A stretch of 64,000 nucleotides of DNA from the NCBI GenBank assembly GCA_963846855.1, contig CAWJXK010000009.1, positions 1 through 64,000 on the forward strand, read 5' to 3'. This DNA comes from CAIWHR01 sp963846855. GTDB taxonomy: Bacteria; Pseudomonadota; Gammaproteobacteria; Burkholderiales; Casimicrobiaceae. A model generated the notes under the pieces. The model was given only the letters and a program-made list of their open reading frames with translations. It had not been told where the DNA came from and made no database searches. The position numbers were made by a program, and so were the translations under genes. Positions 55,444 to 64,000 of the stretch are shown here, in pieces (within the stretch, counting starts at the first letter, position 1; each line of letters begins with the position of its first letter).

Positions 55444-56043
55444 TCACTCGCCGGTGCCGTAGCCCGATTCGCGGATCACGCGCGGCGTGATCTCGCGCGG
55501 CTCGATCGTGACCGGCTGGTAGATGACGCGGCCCTGCTCCGGGTCGTAGCGCATCTCGACGTGACCGGAGATCGGAAAGTCCTTGCGGAACGGGTGGCCG
55601 ATAAACCCGTAATCGGTCAGCAGGCGGCGGAGGTCCGGGTGCCCGGTGAAGACGATGCCGTAGAGATCGAACGCCTCCCGCTCGAACCAGTTCGCCGACG
55701 GCCACACGTCGATGACGCTGGGGATCACGGGAAACGCGTCGTCGGTCGCGAAGACGCGCACGCGCAGACGGGTGTTGTTCGCGAGCGAAAGCAGGTGATA
55801 CACGGCCGCGAAGCGCGGCCCGCTGTGTTCGGCGTTCCCATAGGTCGAGTAGTCGACGCCGCACACGTCGAGCAACATCTCGAAGCGAAACTCGGGACGG
55901 TCGCGCAGGACCCGCATCGTCGCGTCGAGGTCGTTGCTCGCCACCTCGGCCGTCACCTCGCCCAGCGCCACCGTGACGTCCGAGAGCCTGTCTCCCAGCG
56001 CCGCGGGAAGCGCGGCAGCCAGCACTTCGATTCGTGTGGCCAT
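55444..56043 (-). CDS. nuoC: NADH-quinone oxidoreductase subunit C
   Basis: 199 residues, 30-kDa subunit of the peripheral arm, separate from NuoD as is usual outside enterics. Signatures: FEMLLDVCGVDYS, VWPSANWFEREAFDLYGIVF, HPDLRRLLTDYGFIGHPFRK and DFPISGHVEMRYD. ATG 56043 overlaps the nuoB stop (TGATG). The C-terminus ends six bases before the nuoD start. Confidence 0.96.
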   Translation of the reverse strand: MATRIEVLAAALPAALGDRLSDVTVALGEVTAEVASNDLDATMRVLRDRPEFRFEMLLDVCGVDYSTYGNAEHSGPRFAAVYHLLSLANNTRLRVRVFATDDAFPVIPSVIDVWPSANWFEREAFDLYGIVFTGHPDLRRLLTDYGFIGHPFRKDFPISGHVEMRYDPEQGRVIYQPVTIEPREITPRVIRESGYGTGE

Positions 56044-56519
56044 CAGCGCGCGATCGTGTTGGTCCGCCAGATCTTGTTCTGGAGCTGCAGGATTCCGTAC
56101 AGCGTCGCCTCCGCGGTCGGCGGGCAGCCGGGAATGTAGATGTCGACCGGGACGATGCGGTCGCAGCCGCGCACGACCGAATAGGAATAGTGATAGTAGC
56201 CGCCGCCATTCGCGCACGAGCCCATCGAGATGACCCAGCGCGGCTCCGGCATCTGGTCATAGACCTTGCGCAGCGCCGGCGCCATCTTGTTGCACAGCGT
56301 GCCGGCGACGATCATCACGTCGGACTGGCGCGGGCTCGGACGGAACACGATGCCGAAACGGTCGAGGTCGTAGCGCGCGGCGCCGGCGTGCATCATCTCG
56401 ACGGCGCAGCAGGCGAGCCCGAACGTCATCGGCCACATCGAGCCGTTGCGCGCCCAGTTGATCAGCGCGTCAGCAGTCGTGGTGACGAAGCCTTTCTCGA
56501 GGACGCCTTCGATGCCCAT
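56043..56519 (-). CDS. nuoB: NADH-quinone oxidoreductase subunit B
   Basis: 158 residues, carrier of the terminal 4Fe-4S cluster N2 that reduces quinone. Ligands are C37 and C38 (FGLACCAVEM), C102 (SMGSCANGGG) and C132 (IPGCPPTAEA). Start ATG 56519 (MGIEGVLEKGFVTTTADALI). It lies 27 bases after the nuoA stop and overlaps nuoC. Confidence 0.97.
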   Translation of the reverse strand: MGIEGVLEKGFVTTTADALINWARNGSMWPMTFGLACCAVEMMHAGAARYDLDRFGIVFRPSPRQSDVMIVAGTLCNKMAPALRKVYDQMPEPRWVISMGSCANGGGYYHYSYSVVRGCDRIVPVDIYIPGCPPTAEATLYGILQLQNKIWRTNTIAR

Positions 56520-56546
56520 CGAGTCAGCACTCCTTCAGGTCGAAGG

Positions 56547-56903
56547 TCATTCCCATTCAAGGGCTCCCTTCTTCCATTCATAGATGAATCCCACCACGAG
56601 CACCGCGAGGAACACCATCATCGCGGCGAACCCGAAGAAGCCGATCTCCTGCAGGACGATCGCCCAGGGGAAGAGGAACGCGATCTCGAGGTCGAACAGG
56701 ATGAAGAGGATCGCGACGAGGTAGTAGCGGACGTCGAACTTCATGCGCGCGTCCTCGAACGCCTCGAAGCCGCACTCGTACGGCGAGAGCTTCTCGGGAT
56801 CCGGATGGTTCGGCGACACGAGCGTGCCGAGCGAAAGGAGCACGAGGCCGATCGTGAGCCCGAGGCCGATGAAAAGCAGTATCGGTACGTACTGTTCCAG
56901 CAT
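56547..56903 (-). CDS. nuoA: NADH-quinone oxidoreductase subunit A
   Basis: 118 residues, three helices (PILLFIGLGLTIGLVLLSLG, YYLVAILFILFDLEIAFLFP, FFGFAAMMVFLAVLVVGFIY). Signature loop PYECGFEAFEDARMKFDVRY with the conserved Cys and FDLE motif. ATG 56903 (MLEQYVPILLF); the frame extends upstream into the tRNA, so earlier starts are excluded. It is the first protein gene after the tRNA. Confidence 0.96.
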   Translation of the reverse strand: MLEQYVPILLFIGLGLTIGLVLLSLGTLVSPNHPDPEKLSPYECGFEAFEDARMKFDVRYYLVAILFILFDLEIAFLFPWAIVLQEIGFFGFAAMMVFLAVLVVGFIYEWKKGALEWE

Positions 56904-56933
56904 CACGGCTTTCCCGTTTCGCGTGCTCGATTC

Positions 56934-57018
56934 TGGTGCCGACGGCGAGACTCGAACTCGCACGGCTTACGCCACTGCCCCCTCAAGACAGCGTGTCTAC
57001 CAATTTCACCACGTCGGC
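56934..57018 (-). tRNA. tRNA-Leu (anticodon GAG)
   Basis: The minus strand folds into a class II tRNA of 85 bases: acceptor stem gccgacg (57018-57012) pairs with cgtcggc before A-CCA, and CCA is encoded (56936-56934). The anticodon stem ctgtc/ggcag encloses ttgaggg, giving GAG. A long variable arm and T arm (gttcgagtc) follow. It reads CUC and CUU codons. It sits between secG and nuoA and must be processed out of the operon transcript or have its own promoter. Confidence 0.97.
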
Positions 57019-57071
57019 GTGTACTGAAATCCTTGTTCCGGTGCGAATTGCGCGGCGATTGCTCATGACGC

Positions 57072-57485
57072 CTATTTAGGCACGTCGCCGGACTTCGAGC
57101 CTGCCGGCGCCGGCGCCGGCGCGGCCTTGGCCGGATCCGTGGGCGCGGGCGTCGTCGGAATCACCCCGGGTGACGCCGGCACCTCGGACGACTTGGAGGC
57201 GCCCTTTTCCTCGATTCCCTGCTGCATCAGGCCCTTGGCCTGTCCGTGCGTCGTCGCGAACCACGTGAGCCCGAGGCTCGAGGCGAAGAACAGCGCGACC
57301 AGGACCGCGGTCGACCGTGAAAGGAAATTGGCGGAGCCGGAGGCCCCGAAAAGGCTGCCCGACGAGCCGCTGCCGAACGCGGCGCCCATGTCGGCGCCCT
57401 TGCCGTGCTGCAACAGCACGAGGCCGCAGATCGCCAGAGCGATCATCACGTGCACCACCAGGACCAGCAATTCCAGCATGTTCAT
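57072..57485 (-). CDS. secG: Protein translocase subunit SecG
   Basis: 137 residues. Two helices (ELLVLVVHVMIALAICGLVL and STAVLVALFFASSLGLTWFA) flank the conserved LLQHGKGADMGAAFGSGSSG loop. A Pro/Ala-rich tail (PASPGVIPTTPAPTDPAKAA) extends about 45 residues beyond the core, as in many betaproteobacteria. ATG 57485. SecG assists SecYEG in exporting the many signal-peptide proteins seen in this window. It lies 49 bases downstream of tpiA. Confidence 0.95.
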   Translation of the reverse strand: MNMLELLVLVVHVMIALAICGLVLLQHGKGADMGAAFGSGSSGSLFGASGSANFLSRSTAVLVALFFASSLGLTWFATTHGQAKGLMQQGIEEKGASKSSEVPASPGVIPTTPAPTDPAKAAPAPAPAGSKSGDVPK

Positions 57486-57533
57486 TCGTGACTCCAACCG
57501 CGGCTACGCGCTCCGCGCCGCGCGGTGCCCGTG

Positions 57534-58268
57534 TTAGGCACGCGCAATGGCCAAAAATTCGGACGCCTTGAGCGACGCACCGCCGATCAATCCGCCGTCG
57601 ATGTCTTCCTGCGTGAACAACGCGCTGGCGTTGTCCGCCTTGACGCTGCCGCCGTAAAGCAGCGGAATGTCCGCGGCGCCGACCGCGCGGAGCCGCTTTC
57701 GCAGCGTCGCATGCACCGCCTGCGCCTGCGCCGGAGTCGCCGTCCTGCCCGTGCCGATCGCCCAAACGGGCTCATAGGCCACGACCAGCCTGGGCGCATC
57801 GCCGGCGACGGCCGCCAGCACCGCATCGAGCTGCCGCAGCACGACGGATTCCGTCGTCCCTGCCTCGCGCTCGGCGAGCGACTCGCCGACGCACGCCACC
57901 GGCGTCAATCCTGCCTCCAGCGCCGCGCGGGCTTTCGCGCCAACCACGGGGTCGGTGTCGGCGAAATGCTGGCGGCGCTCCGAATGCCCGACGATCGCGA
58001 AGCGGCAGCCGAATTCGGCCAGCATCGCCGCCGACACTTCGCCGGTAAACGCGCCCGCGGCATGCTCGCTCACGTCCTGCGCGCCCCATGCGACGGGCGT
58101 CGACGCGAGCGCCGCCTGCGCCTGCACGAGGTACGGATACGGGACGCACACTGCCAAATCGCGCCCCGGCGTCCGTCCCCACTGCGACACGAGCTCGCCG
58201 AGAAGCGCCGCGTTCGCCGCGAGCCCGCCGTTCATCTTCCAGTTGCCGACGACGAGTTTGCCGCGCAT
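57534..58268 (-). CDS. tpiA: Triosephosphate isomerase
   Basis: 244 residues. Interconverts dihydroxyacetone phosphate and glyceraldehyde 3-phosphate. MRGKLVVGNWKMNGG holds the catalytic Asn and Lys; IVGHSERRQHF has the electrophilic His; VVAYEPVWAIGTGRTATPAQ contains the catalytic Glu and flexible loop 6; LLYGGSVKADNA is the phosphate-binding GG. ATG 58268 fits the family start and has aagg upstream; ATG 58307 would add 13 residues. It is the first gene of the tpiA-secG-tRNA-nuo transcription unit. Confidence 0.96.
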   Translation of the reverse strand: MRGKLVVGNWKMNGGLAANAALLGELVSQWGRTPGRDLAVCVPYPYLVQAQAALASTPVAWGAQDVSEHAAGAFTGEVSAAMLAEFGCRFAIVGHSERRQHFADTDPVVGAKARAALEAGLTPVACVGESLAEREAGTTESVVLRQLDAVLAAVAGDAPRLVVAYEPVWAIGTGRTATPAQAQAVHATLRKRLRAVGAADIPLLYGGSVKADNASALFTQEDIDGGLIGGASLKASEFLAIARA

Positions 58269-58342
58269 GCCTTTTTGCCGGTTTTCTTGCGCAAACACGC
58301 CATTCATCCCAAAAAGCGGGGGCGTGCCTGCAAAACTGCCGG

Positions 58343-58372
58343 ATTATACCGCAGCGCGGCAAACCGCGGCAA
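58343..58372 (-). promoter_or_regulatory. Sigma-70 promoter of the tpiA-secG-tRNA-nuo unit
   Basis: On the minus strand a perfect -10 box TATAAT (58348-58343) is preceded by TTGCCG (58372-58367) with an 18-base spacer. Transcription would start near 58336, about 68 bases before the tpiA ATG. It is the only clear sigma-70 consensus in the gap between the amidohydrolase gene and tpiA. Confidence 0.75.
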
Positions 58373-58407
58373 CGCGTCGCTCGCACGTGCGGCCGCGGCC
58401 GGCCCCG

Positions 58408-59252
58408 CTAAAGGCGGCTTCGCACGAATGCTGCCAGCGCCCCGGCGAGGCGGTCGAGGTCGCCCTCGACCCTCGCATACCCCGCGTTCGGAATCAGCGA
58501 CTCCTCGTCCATGTACAGGCGCCGGTTGATCTCGATCTGCAGGCTGTGCCGCCGCGACGCCGGTTTGCCGTGCCGGCGCACGATCTCGACGCCTTTGTAC
58601 GGGTCGTTGACCGCCACCTTGTACCCGAGATCGCGCAGCGCCGCGGCCACCGCGGCGGTGAATTCGGGTGCGCACGTGGTGCCGTCGCGGTCGCCGAGCA
58701 CGAAATCGTCGCGCGCGCGCCCGGGATCGTCCGAATTCACGTCGCCGACCGCGGGCATTGAATGGCAATCGACGAGCCACACCGCGCCAAACCGCTGGCG
58801 CAGCGTGTCGAGCTCGGCGGACAACGCGGCGTGATAGGGAAGGTAGCAGCGCTCGATGCGGCGGCGCACCTCGTCGGCGCGGAGCTTGTGCGCATACATC
58901 GGAACGCCGCCCCGCGCGAGGCGCCAGACGAGCCCGATGCCCTGGTCGGTCTTGCGCGAACGCTCGAGGGGGCCGTCCCAGGCATCCGCGATGAGATCCG
59001 GGTCGAGATCGTCGAGGCTGCGATTCGGGTCGATATACGCGCGCGGGAAGCACGCCTCGATCAGCGTCGCTCCATGCCGCACGGCCCCGCGCCACAGCCG
59101 CGCGACATGCGTATCCTCGGCGCGCCGGATTTCCGCGCGCGGAGGCGCGTGGTCGAAATCGTCGGGATACCGCTCGCCGCTGTGCGGCGAATCGAGCACG
59201 AGCGGCAGCGGCTCTCCCGCGGGCGGATGGCGCAGGAACGGCGCGTCGTCGC

Positions 59253-59256
<4 letters not shown>
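58408..59256 (-). CDS. N-formylglutamate amidohydrolase family protein
   Basis: 282 residues. LVLDSPHSGERYPDDF, the VDCHSMPAVG motif and TCAPEFTAAVAAALR identify the N-formylglutamate deformylase (HutG-type) family of zinc enzymes, which release formate and glutamate from N-formylglutamate. The His and Glu/Asp ligands in SPHSG and DCHSM are present. ATG 59256 overlaps the stop of the upstream ABC ATPase gene (ATGA), so here the enzyme is coupled to a peptide-type transporter, not to histidine degradation genes. The real substrate may be another N-formyl or N-acyl amino acid. Confidence 0.88.
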
Positions 59257-60289
<1,033 letters not shown>

Positions 60290-60293
<4 letters not shown>

Positions 60294-61327
60294 GCGTCCT
60301 CCCCGCCGAGCGGATGATGACAGCGCACCGCGTGCGCGCGGCCCCGCAGGCCGATTGCGCGAAGCTCCGGCATCGTGCCGCACACGGCGCTCGCGAATCC
60401 GCAACGCTCGCGAAACGCGCATCCGGGCGACGGATCCAGCGCCGAGGGCGGCATCCCGGGAATCTGCTTCAACCGCGCGCCGCGCGGCGCGCGCGCCGGC
60501 ACCGAGTCGATGAGGCCCTGCGTGTACGGATGGCGCGGTCGCACGAGGACGTCGTCCACCGCGCCCTGCTCGACGATCCGGCCCGCGTACATGACGCAGA
60601 CGCGATCGGCGAGTCCCGCGACGACGGACAGATCGTGCGTGATCCAGAGGAGCGCGGTCCCGGCGTCGCGCACCTGCTTTTGCATCTCGTGGAGGATCTG
60701 GCCCTGAATCGTCACGTCGAGTTCCGCCGTCGGCTCGTCGGCGATGATGAGCTCGGGGTCGTTGAGGATCGCGATCGCGATCGCGACGCGCTGCCGCGTG
60801 CCGCCCGAGAGCTGGTGGGGATATGCGACGAGTCGCGCATCCGGCGCCGCGATGCCGACCTTCGCGAGTGCATCGCGTGCCTCCTCCTGCGCGGCGGCGC
60901 GCGAAACGCTTCGGTGCGCGCGAATCGCCTCGACCATCTGCGTGCGGATCGACAGCACCGGATTCAGCGTCATCGTCGGATCCTGGAAGATCATCGCGAT
61001 CCGGTCGCCGCGCAGCCGGCGCATTTCGCGCGGCGAGAGCGCCGTGATCTCGACGCCGTCGAAGCCGATGCCGCCCGCGACGATGCGTCCCGGCGCGTCG
61101 ACGAGCCCCATGATCGAATAGCCTGTCATCGATTTGCCCGAGCCCGATTCGCCGACGAGCCCGACGATCTCGCCGCGCGCGACGGTGAACGAAACGCCGT
61201 CGACCGCGCGGACGACGCCCGCCCGGGTCGCGAAATGCGTCGCGAGCCCGTCGACCTCGAGCAGCGGCGAAGCCGCCGCGACGGCGGGTGTCGCGGGAGC
61301 CGCTGTCGACGTATTGCCCGCCGTCAT
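60290..61327 (-). CDS. Peptide ABC transporter ATP-binding protein (DppD/OppD-type)
   Basis: 345 residues. Walker A GESGSGKSMTGYS, MIFQDPTMTLNPVL, signature LSGGTRQRVAIAIA (usual Met replaced by Thr), Walker B IIADEPTAELDVTIQ, switch WITHDLSVV, and the C-terminal CAFRERCGFASAVC cluster that in this family can bind a 4Fe-4S. The Ala/Pro-rich first 20 residues are dispensable. The ATG lies one base from the end of the 270-bp foldback element. It forms a heterodimer with the next ATPase. Confidence 0.92.
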
Positions 61328-61328
61328 C

Positions 61329-61598
61329 TAGGGCCTGTTCACCCTATGTCCGCAAATGCGAACGGGTGGCATGGGGCGCCAATCAAGGCGCTTGACGAAG
61401 GTAAGACCGGGTGTCTTTGCGAGGAAAGCAACGCAGAGTGGCGCCCCAGGGCGCCCGTTCCCTTCGGGTTGCTGCCGAAAGGGCCATGCGCTTCGTTGCA
61501 AAGCCTCGCCGGGCAGCCGGCCCGGCTTCGTTTTTCGCCTCGCGCCTGGCCCTTTCGGCGATGCAACGCACTTGTGGACATAGGGTGAACAGGCCCTA
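61329..61598. mobile_element. 270-bp foldback element (MITE-like) with 23-bp perfect terminal inverted repeats
   Basis: Positions 61329-61351 (begins tagggcctgttcacc) are the exact reverse complement of 61576-61598. Inside are further inverted repeats: gccgaaagggcca (61474-61486) with tggccctttcggc (61547-61559), and a central hairpin gccgggc/gcccggc (61508-61514, 61520-61526). The outermost TA could be a TA target duplication. It fills the space between the permease stop (61600) and the ATPase ATG (61327) almost exactly, so removal would leave the two genes a few bases apart. It encodes no convincing protein; its strong pairing may act as an RNA hairpin within the operon transcript. Confidence 0.85.
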
Positions 61599-61599
61599 A

Positions 61600-62502
61600 T
61601 CACGCGCGAAGCCCCGGGTCGAGGACATCGCGCAGCTGGTCGCCGACGAGGTTGATGCCGACGATCGCGATGACGAGCGCGATACCCGGGAAGAAGCTGA
61701 TCCAGTATCGCCCGGACAGGAGATACTGGTAGCCGTTGGCGATGAGGAGGCCGAGCGAGGGCTCGGTCACGGGCAGGCCGAGCCCGAGGAACGACAGCGT
61801 GGCCTCGAGCGCGATCGCCGCGGCGATCTGCACCGTCGCGACGACGAGCACCGGCGACAGGCAGTTCGGCAGCAGATGCCGCAGCACGATCCGCCACGGC
61901 GACAGCGCAAGTCCGCGCGCCGCCTCGATGTACTCCTTGCGCTTTTCCACCAGCGCCGCCGCGCGCACGGTGCGCGCGTAGTACGCCCATTGGACCGTGA
62001 CCAGCGCGGCGATGACCTTGCCGGTCCCCCGCCCCAGCACCGCGATCAGGATGAGGGCGATCAGGATCGCAGGGAACGAGAGCTGGATGTCGACGATGCG
62101 CATGACGACGGCCTCGACGCGCCCGCCGGCGTACGCGGCGGCGAGCCCCGCGACGAGGCCGATGCAAAGCGCCAGCAGCGTCGCCGTGACGCCGACGGCG
62201 AGGCTGATGCGAAGCCCGTACAGGATCGCCGACAGCATGTCGCGTCCCTGTCCGTCGGTGCCGAGCCAGAACGTCATTCCGCCCGCCGATTTCGTGCCCG
62301 GCGGCAGCCCCGCGTCGAGGACGTCGAGCGTGGCGAGATCGTAGGGATTTTGCGGCGCGATCAGCGGCGCGAGAAGCGCGGCCGCGACAACCAGCGCGAG
62401 CAGCGCGACACCGAAGACCGCCAGCGGATTCGCGCCGAATTCCGCGGCAAAGCGGCGCCACGGCGTGTCCTGGGGCCGCGATTCGTGGGCGGGCACAGCC
62501 AT
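61600..62502 (-). CDS. Peptide ABC transporter permease (DppC/OppC-type)
   Basis: 300 residues, six helices. N-terminal OppC_N segment (NPLAVFGVALLALVVAAALL) and HWLGTD-like FWLGTDGQGRDMLSAILYGL, then the BPD_transp_1 domain with the EAA loop EYIEAARGLALSPWRIVLRH that contacts the ATPases, and LEATLSFLGLGLPVTEPSLG. ATG 62502 overlaps the stop of the other permease (TGATG). Confidence 0.94.
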   Translation of the reverse strand: MAVPAHESRPQDTPWRRFAAEFGANPLAVFGVALLALVVAAALLAPLIAPQNPYDLATLDVLDAGLPPGTKSAGGMTFWLGTDGQGRDMLSAILYGLRISLAVGVTATLLALCIGLVAGLAAAYAGGRVEAVVMRIVDIQLSFPAILIALILIAVLGRGTGKVIAALVTVQWAYYARTVRAAALVEKRKEYIEAARGLALSPWRIVLRHLLPNCLSPVLVVATVQIAAAIALEATLSFLGLGLPVTEPSLGLLIANGYQYLLSGRYWISFFPGIALVIAIVGINLVGDQLRDVLDPGLRA

Positions 62503-63479
62503 CACGCGGCCTCGGCGTGGCGCACGCGCGGATCGAGCGCCGCGTAGAGCAGGTCGACCGTGAGGTTGATGAGGATGACGATCGTCACGATGATGAGCAG
62601 GTAGGCGACGATGACCGGGCGGTCGAGCAGGTTGATCGAATCGATCAGCAGCTTGCCCATGCCGGGCCACGCGAACACGCTCTCCGTCACGATCGCGAAG
62701 GCGATCACCGAGCCGAATTCGAGCCCGGCCACGGTGACGATCGGAAGCAGGATGTTGGAGAGCACGTGGACGCCGATGACGCGAGCCGGCCCGAGTCCCT
62801 TGGCGCGGGCGTATTTCACGTAATCCTGCATGAGCGCCTCGCGCGTGCCGGCGCGCGTGAGGCGGATCAGCAGCGCGAGCTTGAACAGCGCGAGATTGAC
62901 CGCCGGAAGAATGAGGTGCTTGAGGCCCGCGAGCGTCAGGAACGACACCGGAACGACGCCGAACAACAGCGTGGTCGGGCCGCGTCCGCTCGCCGGCAGC
63001 CATCCCAGCATCACCGAGAACACGACGATCAGCATCAGCCCGACCCAGAACGTCGGCAGCGAGAGGCCGAGGATCGAACCCGCCAGGATTGCTCGTCCGG
63101 CCGCGCCGTTCGGCCGCAGCCCGGCGAAGAGACCGAGCGGAATGCCGAGGAGAACCGCGATCAACATCGCCGACACGGCAAGCTCCAGCGTCGCCGGCAT
63201 GCGCTCGACGACAAGGCGCAGCGCCGGCGTGCCGTGCACGAACGACTTGCCGAGATCGCCGGTCATCGCGCCGTGCAGGAAGCTTCCGTACTGCTCCGGA
63301 AGCGGCTTGTCGAGGCCCAGCGCCGCGATCGCCTGCTCGCGCTCGATCGCGTCGGCCTGCGGATTGATCAGGATGTCGACCGGATCGCCGATCGCGTAGA
63401 CACCGGCGAATACCAGCAACGACATCGCGAATAGCACGACGACGCTCTGCAGGCCGCGACGAATCACCTGGATCAGCAT
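62502..63479 (-). CDS. Peptide ABC transporter permease (DppB/OppB-type)
   Basis: 325 residues, six helices. VVVLFAMSLLVFAGVYAIGD and the periplasmic region with GLDKPLPEQYGSFLHGAMTG and GDLGKSFVHGTP are typical of DppB. The EAA loop is DYVKYARAKGLGPARVIGVH, and ITESVFAWPG-type VTESVFAWPGMGKLLIDSIN follows. ATG 63479. It is first of the transporter genes and 109 bases downstream of the FAH-family gene. Confidence 0.94.
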   Translation of the reverse strand: MLIQVIRRGLQSVVVLFAMSLLVFAGVYAIGDPVDILINPQADAIEREQAIAALGLDKPLPEQYGSFLHGAMTGDLGKSFVHGTPALRLVVERMPATLELAVSAMLIAVLLGIPLGLFAGLRPNGAAGRAILAGSILGLSLPTFWVGLMLIVVFSVMLGWLPASGRGPTTLLFGVVPVSFLTLAGLKHLILPAVNLALFKLALLIRLTRAGTREALMQDYVKYARAKGLGPARVIGVHVLSNILLPIVTVAGLEFGSVIAFAIVTESVFAWPGMGKLLIDSINLLDRPVIVAYLLIIVTIVILINLTVDLLYAALDPRVRHAEAA

Positions 63480-63588
63480 CGCTCGCGGGACAGCGTGCGC
63501 GCGCCGGTCAGGTCGAGGTCAGGCCGGGGAAAGCTCAACGGATCTCGTCCTCTCTCGACGCGGCAATCGCCTTCGGCGCGGCCGCGCG

Positions 63589-64000
<412 letters not shown>

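Noticed and set aside
61339..61583. Short open frames on both strands inside the foldback element
   Set aside because: They follow from the inverted-repeat sequence; composition is not protein-like, and the element is explained by its repeats.

Overview
The window is high-GC chromosomal DNA. It most probably comes from a betaproteobacterium (Burkholderiales or a relative). The strongest sign is the block tpiA-secG-tRNA-Leu(GAG)-nuoABCDEFGHIJKLMN on the minus strand, a gene order typical of that class. A LutABC lactate-oxidation set, NIPSNAP/ABM small proteins, a DUF3943 outer-membrane protein and 'GAESGWGI' repeat proteins fit the same group. I cannot name the genus.

Layout. 0.1-2.2 kb: an IS91-like unit, a tyrosine recombinase followed by a YxxxY HUH transposase. 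2.6-4.6 kb: a secreted M13 metallopeptidase. 4.6-16.1 kb (minus): a tightly coupled four-gene operon of exported proteins, in transcription order an SBBP beta-propeller protein, a ~2,080-residue protein with about twelve Ig-like repeats plus a LamG domain, a lipoprotein, and a large protein with the zinc ligand pattern of phospholipase C/P1 nuclease. Its role is unknown, and it is the best candidate here for an undescribed system. 16.1-16.8 kb: a divergent intergenic region with a sigma-54-like promoter and a perfect dyad. 16.8-24.3 kb: a KCPPAP-type flavoprotein, small cytosolic and secreted proteins, a DoxX-like membrane protein and an alpha/beta hydrolase.

24.3-27.4 kb: two convergent wrecked signalling genes, an MBL-fold/receiver fusion and a hybrid histidine kinase ending in Hpt. 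Both lack their 5' parts and carry several frameshifts. 28.0-29.8 kb: a LytS/LytTR two-component pair, the kinase with a late frameshift. 29.9-35.1 kb: a broken Na+/H+ antiporter-like gene, the DUF3943 protein, a ConA-fold protein and a broken MFS transporter. 35.2-37.5 kb (minus): an SRPBCC protein, an AI-2E family permease and a cyclic-nucleotide-binding-domain protein. 37.7-41.8 kb (minus): lutA-lutB-aminotransferase-lutC.

41.9-58.3 kb (minus): the complete complex I operon, with an exported DUF4019 protein between nuoD and nuoE and a one-base frameshift near the start of nuoD, preceded by tRNA-Leu, secG and tpiA behind a TTGCCG-18-TATAAT promoter. 58.4-64.0 kb (minus): an N-formylglutamate-amidohydrolase-like gene, a Dpp/Opp-type ABC transporter (two ATPases, two permeases) and the 3' part of an FAH-family gene. 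A 270-bp foldback element with 23-bp perfect terminal inverted repeats sits exactly in the few-base spacer between permease and ATPase genes.

Single-base indels recur, mostly between 24 and 35 kb with isolated ones at 10.07 and 55.40 kb. Some may be sequencing errors rather than biology: nuoD is normally essential to complex I and is otherwise perfect. Frameshifted genes are annotated over their full inferred span.
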